DNA of 64,000 bases from an uncultured Oscillospiraceae bacterium (GTDB taxonomy: Bacteria > Bacillota > Clostridia > Oscillospirales > Oscillospiraceae), in NCBI GenBank assembly GCA_900764755.1, contig CAAFPE010000102.1, forward strand, positions 12,614 through 76,613. Direction: 5' to 3'. This document shows, piece after piece, positions 57,160 through 64,000 of the stretch (position 1 is the first letter of the stretch; the number at the start of each line of letters is the position of its first letter). Made by a program: the position numbers and the translations under genes. The notes below the pieces were generated by a model. The model was not told where the DNA came from. It searched no databases and was given only the letters and a program-made list of their open reading frames with translations.

Positions 57160-59045
57160 GAAAACAGAATTCAACGTTCAAGACGGCATTCACATCAGAG
57201 GCCGACAAAAACCTGAAAAACACCGATTCCTTCGGTTATGTGGAGCTGGACAAGTACGCCTGCTATGTGATCGCCGACGGCATCGACGACCAGGTGGACG
57301 GGGAGAGTGCCAAGCTGGCAGTTGACACCATTATTTCGGCGTTTACAGAATCGCCCTCGATCCGAAAAGGTGCGATCAGGCGCTATCTCCGGGCCGCCAA
57401 CCGGGCCCTGCTCACAGCCGACAGCAAGATGCGTCTCAAGGCATCCGTGATTGTGCTGGTGACTGACTACGCGAAGCTGCGCTATGGGCAGGCCGGCAAC
57501 GCCCGCCTGCGGCTCTACCGGGACGGGTTCCTGCGCTTGCAGTCCCAGGACCAGTCGTTAAGTATGGACTTGGTGAAAGCGGAGAAGCTGGAACCGGACA
57601 AGCTCGCCAAGCACCAGGAGCGGCACAACCTCTATTGCTATTTGGGCCAGGAAAAGGATTTCCGCCCTTACATATCGAAAAAATGCAAGCTCTCCGACTC
57701 GGACGCCGCCGCCCTGCTGACCCGCGGCGTGTGGGAGCATGTGGACGATGGCCTTCTGAAAGACGCCTTTGCGGATGCGTCTGACGAGCCCCAGGAGACG
57801 GTAGACGGCGTGGAGGATCTGCTGCTGTCTCCGCAGCCGAAGGACCTGGGTTCCTATACCTTTGCAACGATCTTCTTTAATAAAGTTTATACCGATCCGA
57901 ACCGGAAACGGAAGATCAAGCGGGCCATTATGATCGCTATTCCCATCCTCCTGGTGGTGATCGTCCTTTCCATCGTGCTGACGGTGCTCTATCGCAATCG
58001 CCAAAAGCAGATCGCCGCTATGGAGCAGAGCTATTACGATGCGATTGAGTATATACAGGCAGACAACTATGTTCGAGCCCGGGAGGAGTGCCAGAAGGCC
58101 CTTGGCCTGGCAGAGAAGTTGGACCAGGAGGAAATCCATTCAGACGCGAACAACTATATGAAGTTGATCGAAAGTGTGATCGCCGGCGATGACGCGCTGA
58201 CCAACGGGCAGTACAGCGACGCCCAGCGCCATTTTCTCAATGCCAGAAACCGGGCCCGGTATGCCGATAACCTGGGTGTGGATTATCTCAACGAGCGTCT
58301 GGCCCAGACCAGCCAATATATGTCGGTGTATGAGTTGATCTCCCTGGGGGATACGCTGGCCCAAGGGATGCAGTATGAGGTGGCGGAGGAACAGTACCTG
58401 GCGGCCAGGGCCCTGGCAGCGCAGATCTACTTCGACACCGGCCGGGACGATGCCGTAGCTGCTTTGGAGAAGCTGTATGCCGACCAGGCGGAGGCCCAGG
58501 CCCAGGACGCGGAGAACGCACAGCAGGTGGCAGAGGCTCAGGCTTCCGCCGCCAGCATTGCGGCGGAGGGCGATGCAGCCCTGGCCGAGGGGAATTATGA
58601 GAGCGCCCGCGCACTCTATACCACCGCTCTTCAGAAATATACGGAGCTGGAGGATCAGGGGCAGATCGATGCTCTGACCGCGAAGCTGGCGGCCATCACT
58701 GTCCAGCAAAACGCACAGGCGGAGTTGGTGGCAGAGGCGGAGTCTTACGTCAGTCAGGCAGAAGCGGCGTATTCTGAGGGCAATTTTGTCCAGGCAAAGA
58801 AATACTATCTCCTGGCCCGGGATGTCTATGCCCAGATGGGCAATGATGCCAAGCTATCCGAGGTGACACGCCGGCTGGAAGTCATTGCAATGGGTATCAG
58901 CGAGCAGGAAGCTGCGGAGCGGGAGGCAGCGGAACGGGAGGCGGCAGAACGGGAGGAAGCTGAGCAGGTGGGTACACCAGCTCCGGAAAGCCCTTCCTCT
59001 GTCCCAAGCACATCTGTGAGCCCTGCACCGGACACGGTAGGATAA
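57156..59045 (+). CDS. PP2C-like pseudophosphatase with TM and TPR-like C-terminal region
   Basis: 629 residues. Cytosolic PP2C-like domain (1-240) keeps ADGIDDQVDGESAK (D41-G42) and GNARLRLYRDG, but the Asp expected in the S-DG motif is replaced (LLTRGVWEHV, R190), and the final D-N motif is not recognisable, so it is likely inactive. A TM helix (about 256-279) follows, then four helical repeats (about 290-560, e.g. YEVAEEQYLAARALAAQIYF) that are TPR-like, and a charged tail of EREAAEREAAERE repeats plus a Pro/Ser end. Probably a membrane sensor or scaffold. Confidence 0.82.
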   Translation: MRKQNSTFKTAFTSEADKNLKNTDSFGYVELDKYACYVIADGIDDQVDGESAKLAVDTIISAFTESPSIRKGAIRRYLRAANRALLTADSKMRLKASVIVLVTDYAKLRYGQAGNARLRLYRDGFLRLQSQDQSLSMDLVKAEKLEPDKLAKHQERHNLYCYLGQEKDFRPYISKKCKLSDSDAAALLTRGVWEHVDDGLLKDAFADASDEPQETVDGVEDLLLSPQPKDLGSYTFATIFFNKVYTDPNRKRKIKRAIMIAIPILLVVIVLSIVLTVLYRNRQKQIAAMEQSYYDAIEYIQADNYVRAREECQKALGLAEKLDQEEIHSDANNYMKLIESVIAGDDALTNGQYSDAQRHFLNARNRARYADNLGVDYLNERLAQTSQYMSVYELISLGDTLAQGMQYEVAEEQYLAARALAAQIYFDTGRDDAVAALEKLYADQAEAQAQDAENAQQVAEAQASAASIAAEGDAALAEGNYESARALYTTALQKYTELEDQGQIDALTAKLAAITVQQNAQAELVAEAESYVSQAEAAYSEGNFVQAKKYYLLARDVYAQMGNDAKLSEVTRRLEVIAMGISEQEAAEREAAEREAAEREEAEQVGTPAPESPSSVPSTSVSPAPDTVG

Positions 59046-59061
59046 AAGGTGAGGTGCTGAA

Positions 59062-60363
59062 ATGGGAGAGAGCATATTTGGCTCCGGCTTCGATTTGCGG
59101 GATTATGTTCACAAGCGGGCGCTGGAGATCAACAACCTGGAGGAACGAACCCTCTACCGTCAGATCACCGATGGGATGATGGCCGAGCTGTTTCAATATC
59201 TCATCGACGCGCAGAGTGCGCTTGAGCAGCGAGTCTTATCTGAGGTGCGGCCCTGTGGAAATGACTTTGCGATCCACATCGGCGTGACAGAGCGCGAGCT
59301 GTACGATGCCAGTGACAGTTTCCTGATGCCGATTTGCCCGGAGGACATCACCTCGGCGCGTCCCACGGCTGCCGAATGCCTGCGCTCGGACGCTCCGGCG
59401 GCGGTGGAACGGGTGTTCCTGCGCCAAAACACACGGGAGGCGCGGAAGTTTGCGGAAGATGGTGCGCTGTACCAAGGCGCTGTGACAACGGATAAGGGGA
59501 CGTTTCCCGCAACCTTTTTTGTCCGGAGGAGCCGCCGGTATCTGGAGCGCGTGGAAAGGCTTTATCAGGTGTTTCATGCCAACCACATCCCTTGGGCCAC
59601 AGTCTGCGCGGCCTACCTCTATAAAATGTTCGATGTCTTTGTATCCGATGTGGAGGGGCTTGAGGCGGACAGTACAGATGAGATCCGGTCCGTATCCGTG
59701 GATTTTGGCGCCTATGATCCGTTCCTGCACCGGGGCATGGTCCCGCTTTGGAACCTGGCGGGGATAGAGGTCAACACCAGTATGTACCCCTCACCCTGCG
59801 CCGATCATGTCCACTGTGAGCACCGCATTTTCGCCCACCGCCTGGTGCCGGGCTGTCATTACCTGGTGGCCGACTTGGAGCGTCCTTTGCGAAACGTGCG
59901 GATGGAGCGGGGCGATATGCTCATTACCTGCCAGGAGCGGGGGCCGGTGGCCTGGAATCTGATCCAGGTCAATCAGGACACGGAAAAACTCCGGTATGAA
60001 TACCCGCCCCTGGTCAACCAGCCGGCGGACAGCTTTGCGTCCAATCTGGGCATATTCTACCAGCAGGGCATAAAGACGCTGGGGGAACTGAGGCATACCA
60101 TCCTGAGCTATGGTTACAGCGATGTGGTGTCCTTTCAGCGGGCCGAGCTGGGCGCCCAGCTGCCGGCGGAGGCGGAGAGCTATGATATGGACCAGTTTAT
60201 CACGGATGAGCTGCGGAAAAAGAGCGCCCGCGAGACGATGCTGCTCCACTTTGCCGCGGCCGACCCGGATCATTACCTGAACATGGATCTTGTGAGTTTC
60301 CTGGTGACCAAGGCCCAGAAGATCTTCCCCGAATATGTCTGTGTAGGGGTTCTGGATATGTAG
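59062..60363 (+). CDS. Candidate injection-system structural protein (unknown family)
   Basis: 433 residues; AGGTGAGGTG upstream of ATG 59062. Opens with a helical region (FDLRDYVHKRALEINNLEER, then MAELFQYLIDAQSALEQRV, cited in parts), a beta-rich central part and an extended C-terminal helical domain. No catalytic motif, no TM. Its position between the PP2C-like and Hsp70-like genes and the absence of enzyme signatures make a baseplate or adaptor component possible, but I cannot align it to TssE, TssF, TssG or TssK with confidence. Confidence 0.55.
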   Translation: MGESIFGSGFDLRDYVHKRALEINNLEERTLYRQITDGMMAELFQYLIDAQSALEQRVLSEVRPCGNDFAIHIGVTERELYDASDSFLMPICPEDITSARPTAAECLRSDAPAAVERVFLRQNTREARKFAEDGALYQGAVTTDKGTFPATFFVRRSRRYLERVERLYQVFHANHIPWATVCAAYLYKMFDVFVSDVEGLEADSTDEIRSVSVDFGAYDPFLHRGMVPLWNLAGIEVNTSMYPSPCADHVHCEHRIFAHRLVPGCHYLVADLERPLRNVRMERGDMLITCQERGPVAWNLIQVNQDTEKLRYEYPPLVNQPADSFASNLGIFYQQGIKTLGELRHTILSYGYSDVVSFQRAELGAQLPAEAESYDMDQFITDELRKKSARETMLLHFAAADPDHYLNMDLVSFLVTKAQKIFPEYVCVGVLDM

Positions 60364-60381
60364 GCGGATGGGTGTTGCACG

Positions 60382-61062
60382 ATGAATTACATTTGGGAGA
60401 TATTACTGCGGGCCCGGGAGGGCGGCGTACCGGACGAGAATCTGTTTTTTGCCCAAGCCAAGGAGTGCAGTCCATGGTATGAGCAGTCCTTTCCCTGTCT
60501 GAATGAGAGCACGGTGTCCGGGCCGGTTGTGGAGATCAACAGCCTGTACCGTTTTTCCTCCATCTTTCAGGAACTGCTGCATGAGATGGGGGATTCCGAG
60601 TATCTGCGGTTCCTCTTTGACGCCGGCATCCATGTCCTGGCGGCACAGGAGACTATGATGGGATTGAGCAAGCGGGACTTTTATGTGCAGAAGCTGCGCT
60701 GCGATCTGCTGGCCGGAGAATTTGGCGGCCCAGCGGCGCAGGCGGTTCAGTCCCTTTCCGACGACCGGCAGCGTGGGGTGGCCTCTTTGCTCCTCATGCA
60801 GTATGAGACAGGCTCATCCCTGCTCATGTTCCGCAAGGCTATGACCTATTTTTACCCGGACGCCATGCTCTATCAGCTCAAGGCGCATCCGGAACAGCTC
60901 CTGCTCTACCTGGGGCTGGCCGGCGCCGACCGGCAGACTGTACAGCTGCTGGAGGATTTGTTCCTCCCTTTGCAGTACCAGGTACGGATTTTTTGGACAA
61001 AGCACTTTGGCGTTTGGGATGTGGACGAGACGCTGGTGCTGGACGAGATTGAGATTTACTGA
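60382..61062 (+). CDS. Hypothetical protein of the injection-system operon
   Basis: 226 residues starting 18 bp after the preceding gene. Helical (YRFSSIFQELLHEMG, KAMTYFYPDAMLYQL, LLLYLGLAGADRQTV, in parts), soluble, acidic end. No motif recognised. Order-based inference only: a partner of the 433-residue protein or an assembly factor. Confidence 0.6.
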   Translation: MNYIWEILLRAREGGVPDENLFFAQAKECSPWYEQSFPCLNESTVSGPVVEINSLYRFSSIFQELLHEMGDSEYLRFLFDAGIHVLAAQETMMGLSKRDFYVQKLRCDLLAGEFGGPAAQAVQSLSDDRQRGVASLLLMQYETGSSLLMFRKAMTYFYPDAMLYQLKAHPEQLLLYLGLAGADRQTVQLLEDLFLPLQYQVRIFWTKHFGVWDVDETLVLDEIEIY

Positions 61063-61089
61063 TGAGATCAGACAGAGGCGGTGTGGAAT

Positions 61090-63711
61090 TTGAGCAAGTA
61101 TTCCTATACATACAATCGAAACGTGGGGGAGAAAGAGGAGCTGCGCTATTACACCCGGGAGGAGCTGGAACTGATGACGACCCATCAGCTCCGGGACATC
61201 TGCTACCGGGAGCGCATCATCAACGGTATCCACGCCCCATTGGATAAGGATGTGCTGATCCGGGAGATCATGCGCTTTCGCGGGCGAGCCGACCGGCTGT
61301 TTATCACGGAGGACTCTGAGGATGGTATGGAGCGGCTGAACGCCCTGCTCTCCACTGCCAAGCTGAATTTGCAGAACACCGCCCTGCAGGGCTGCGCCAA
61401 ACTGATTGTGTATAACGGTATTTCGGTAGAATACTTTGACCGTTACACCATTGGCTACCATCAGGATCTGGCGGACACCAATGCGCTGCTGGTCAGCGGC
61501 GGGGAGATCTGTGCCATTTTCAACCTGCGGACGTATCAGAGCGAGCCGGAAAAGCTGTTCATTACCAAGTCCGCCAATATGACGTGCCGGGAGTCCGCCA
61601 TACGCAATTACACCCTTTACTGTATGGATCGGCGACAGTCCGACCTGCTCTACCACATCTACAAAGGGGACACCCCCATTGTCCCGGAGCACCTGACCTT
61701 CCGCACAGTCTCTGTCCTGAATTTCGAGGTGCGGTCCCTGCTGGAGAGCCGGATGCCTCTGGCTATTGACTTCGGCTCATCCAACACCACTGCCGGCGTC
61801 TATCTGGACAATGCCTACTTTGAACAGCTCTCCGGCGATCCTATCTCTCAAATCCTTAAGCGGGATCAGGTCAACTATGTGCCCCATCTGGACGTAGAAC
61901 ACAAGGATGCGGAATCCCTCATTTTGCCCAGCGCCGTGGCGGTGGTAGGGGTGAGGGGAGAGGATATACAGTACCGGTTCGGCTATGAGGCCAACCGGCT
62001 GTTCCACCTGAGCTACATCGACGAGGGATTTTGCGTGTTCTACGACCTGAAGCGGTGGGTGGGTGACGCCGACCGGCTGGAAGAGGTGGTGGACCGGGAA
62101 GGCCACCGCAGCTTTGTCCCGCGCAAGGAGATCATCCGGGCCTACCTGGAGTATGTGATCGAGTGCGCCAGGCAGCGGTTCAAGTGCAGCTTCAAATCCA
62201 TCCATATCTCCGCCCCGGTCAAGCAGAAGCCCCTTTTTGTGGAGCTGTTCCAGGAACTCCTGCCAGAGTACCGGTTGGAGAGTGAAAATATGCTGGATGA
62301 GGGCGTGGCCGTCCTCTACAATACCATCTCCACGCTGATTAAAGAAAAGCAGTATCAGGATGGGGCCATCTACCGCGCACTCATCATCGACTGCGGCGGC
62401 GGCACCACGGATCTGTCCTCCTGCCGTTTCCGAATCACAGACCGCCGTGTGGCCTACCAGATCGACATCGCCACGGCCTACGAGAACGGGAATACCGACT
62501 TCGGAGGCAATAACCTGACCTTCCGTGTGATGCAGCTCCTGAAGCTGACCCTGGCACGGCAGCTGACCAGCGAAGACCTCCCAGACGCCGACGCCATCAT
62601 TCAGGCGCTTGACATCGATGTGTTCCGTACGGTAGACCGTCAGGGCGTGAACAGCGTCTACGCAGCCCTGGATGAAGCCTACGCCCAGGCCGAGCGTGTG
62701 ATCCCCACCCGGTTCCGGGACTATGAGCACAGGAGCCGGGCGGACTACTACGCGGTCAAGAACAACTTCTACTTCCTGTTTGAGACGGCGGAGCGGATCA
62801 AGACCAGCTTCTACAGCCATGCCAATATTCTGCGCATGGCCGTATCCAGTGTGCCGGTTCAGGAGCCGGCCACAAAGTGTATGCTGGTAGACCGCTGGAA
62901 GCTGTCCGCCTATCAGGAGCAGGAGGGGGTGCTGGAGGCGCTGAAGGATGTGCCCACCGCCTACATCAATATCTATGCCCTCAACCTTCTGCTGCGGGCG
63001 GACATCTATGGGATCGTCAGACAGTTTATGGAGGGCCCCTACGAATCTGGAGAACTTCCGGAGTACAGCATCCTTCGCCTCACTGGGCAATCCTGCAAGA
63101 TCGACATCTTCCGGGATGCGCTGAAGGAGTTCATTCCCGGAAAGGTCATCAAGACCTCCCGAAGCGACAGGGGCCAGGAGCACGACTATGAATTGAAGCT
63201 GATCTGCCTGAACGGTGCCATTGAGTATCTGAAAGACAAGATGTTTGGGTACGCTGACGTGCGCATTAACCATGAGCAGGCCGCCTTCCCCTATGTGGTC
63301 ACCGCCTTCACCCATACCAATCAGGAGGTGACATTGATCCACAGCCTGGACCGGGAGAAGATCCGCGGCTTTATCTCCCGCAATATGGCCGATCTCACGC
63401 TCAAGCTCTACCTGAAAGACCTGGAGGGGCGGCAGCGGTACATCTACAACTGCTCCTGTGATCCGGACAAGTTCAAAGACCAGAAAGCGGAGGAGATCGT
63501 GGCCCGGTACAGTGGGCAGATCCGTCAGGATGATCTGGATGATATTGTGGACCGGGAGCTGAAATTCTTCATCCTGGCGGATGAAGACCGCTGGGGCTTT
63601 ACGGTGGTGCCGGTGCTGCGCCGGGAGGGGCAGCTCCAACTCGGGCCGGATCAGTTCTTCCGCTTTGAGACGGAGGGCTGGGTCACCAACTTCTTTGACG
63701 GGACAAGATAA
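61090..63711 (+). CDS. Hsp70/actin-fold ATPase (DnaK-like)
   Basis: 873 residues from TTG 61090; AGAGGCGG is well spaced for it and adjacent to GTG 61081. A SAP-like N-terminal segment (about 17-60) and a 160-residue unknown domain come before the ATPase, with phosphate-1 LAIDFGSSNTTAGV (223-236) and phosphate-2 LIIDCGGGTTDLSS (431-444). The C-terminal 400 residues are not the DnaK substrate domain. So this is a divergent Hsp70-type ATPase, paired with the J-domain protein of the same operon; probably a chaperone or assembly motor for the device. Confidence 0.85.
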   Translation: MSKYSYTYNRNVGEKEELRYYTREELELMTTHQLRDICYRERIINGIHAPLDKDVLIREIMRFRGRADRLFITEDSEDGMERLNALLSTAKLNLQNTALQGCAKLIVYNGISVEYFDRYTIGYHQDLADTNALLVSGGEICAIFNLRTYQSEPEKLFITKSANMTCRESAIRNYTLYCMDRRQSDLLYHIYKGDTPIVPEHLTFRTVSVLNFEVRSLLESRMPLAIDFGSSNTTAGVYLDNAYFEQLSGDPISQILKRDQVNYVPHLDVEHKDAESLILPSAVAVVGVRGEDIQYRFGYEANRLFHLSYIDEGFCVFYDLKRWVGDADRLEEVVDREGHRSFVPRKEIIRAYLEYVIECARQRFKCSFKSIHISAPVKQKPLFVELFQELLPEYRLESENMLDEGVAVLYNTISTLIKEKQYQDGAIYRALIIDCGGGTTDLSSCRFRITDRRVAYQIDIATAYENGNTDFGGNNLTFRVMQLLKLTLARQLTSEDLPDADAIIQALDIDVFRTVDRQGVNSVYAALDEAYAQAERVIPTRFRDYEHRSRADYYAVKNNFYFLFETAERIKTSFYSHANILRMAVSSVPVQEPATKCMLVDRWKLSAYQEQEGVLEALKDVPTAYINIYALNLLLRADIYGIVRQFMEGPYESGELPEYSILRLTGQSCKIDIFRDALKEFIPGKVIKTSRSDRGQEHDYELKLICLNGAIEYLKDKMFGYADVRINHEQAAFPYVVTAFTHTNQEVTLIHSLDREKIRGFISRNMADLTLKLYLKDLEGRQRYIYNCSCDPDKFKDQKAEEIVARYSGQIRQDDLDDIVDRELKFFILADEDRWGFTVVPVLRREGQLQLGPDQFFRFETEGWVTNFFDGTR

Positions 63712-63825
63712 GAGTCGTGGTCGGCCAGCTCTGTCCGCCATAAGTGCGTTGGGCTGGCCGGTGGAAAGCGCACCAGTTGGCAAAATAGCAGGATAGCAGC
63801 AGACCGCAAAAGGGGATGATCTGTA

Positions 63826-64000
63826 ATGGTCACAATCGACTACACGGGCCTGCGCCTGACGGGGGCGCTGCGCATAGAGCACCTGACGGACCTGGCGCTC
63901 CATGTGGGGGTAAACGACCACGGCTGGGCCGTAGTGGAGGGTGAGGCCGGGGAGGACGCCCTGGAACAGCTCCAGGGCGCGGTGGCGGGCCGCGAGCAGG
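63826..64000 (+). CDS. VgrG/Pvc8-type spike protein, N-terminus (3' partial)
   Basis: 58 codons before the window ends, from ATG 63826 (AAAAGGGG upstream). The start (VTIDYTGLRLTG followed by IEHLTDLALHVGVNDHGWA) has the form of the N-terminal domain of VgrG/Pvc8 spike proteins, where a short strand leads to the (V/I)N-(E/D)-H-G motif. If correct it places a spike gene at the end of this operon, as expected for a contractile injection system. Based on a short motif, so moderate confidence. Confidence 0.55.
   Translation, partial: MVTIDYTGLRLTGALRIEHLTDLALHVGVNDHGWAVVEGEAGEDALEQLQGAVAGREQ

Noticed and set aside
61777..63921. 714-codon minus-strand frame opposite the Hsp70-like gene
   Set aside because: The plus strand carries the actin-fold phosphate motifs; the antisense frame is a codon-bias artefact.

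Overview
The window is GC-rich (mostly near 60 percent by eye) and carries dipicolinate synthase genes dpaA and dpaB, a split cobalamin-dependent methionine synthase, an SLH-domain secreted protein and strong GGAGG ribosome binding sites. Together these point to an endospore-forming, anaerobic Firmicute of the Clostridia, most likely an Oscillospiraceae gut lineage (Flavonifractor, Lawsonibacter or Pseudoflavonifractor-like). The genus is inference.

Layout. (1) 1-7.0 kb: a tandem family of four TPR-like paralogues with a conserved CxxC, interleaved with two membrane proteins and one small AT-richer gene, followed by a decayed IS256-type transposase. (2) 7.5-22.7 kb: ordinary chromosome: asnA, an RNHCP zinc protein behind an apparent translational attenuator, exodeoxyribonuclease III, a Nim-type flavoprotein, a YwrD-type gamma-glutamyltransferase, metF / MetH-activation / metH, dpaA-dpaB, a secreted SLH plus double class-I amidotransferase protein, trxA, an unusual trxB and threonine ammonia-lyase. 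(3) 22.9-~46 kb: tRNA-Pro(GGG) with a tyrosine integrase pointing at it, an excisionase-like protein, and a long plus-strand operon typical of clostridial integrative elements: a PRTRC-like cassette (JAB protease, E1-like ThiF, E2-like protein), a beta-clamp paralogue, a DNA methyltransferase, a Rad52-like annealing protein, an SMC-like ATPase with a CxxC hook, a primase fused to a ParB-like domain, many small genes, an Rpn-type nuclease cargo gene, then a TIR protein and a TopB remnant. No relaxase or type IV secretion gene is visible, and the right end of the element is not resolved. (4) 46.3-49.1 kb: a minus-strand regulatory cluster (XRE regulator, ECF sigma factor, anti-sigma-like membrane protein, secreted protein). 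(5) 49.6-64.0 kb: a plus-strand operon that I read as a divergent contractile injection system: VWA membrane protein, a 726-residue sheath-like protein, two Hcp-like tube paralogues, a J-domain protein, two FHA proteins, an active PP2C phosphatase, a PP2C-like pseudophosphatase with TM and TPR-like repeats, two unknown structural candidates, an Hsp70/actin-fold ATPase and, cut by the window end, a protein starting like a VgrG/Pvc8 spike.

How the genes work together. In region 3 the clamp, Rad52-like, SMC-like and primase proteins look like a replication and repair kit for the element, coupled by 4-nt overlaps to a prokaryotic ubiquitin-like conjugation cassette. In region 5 the FHA and PP2C modules suggest phosphothreonine control comparable to that of type VI secretion systems, and the Hsp70 and J proteins suggest chaperoned assembly; the structural assignments are fold-level inferences from short motifs and gene order. 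Starts were chosen from Shine-Dalgarno spacing where several were possible.
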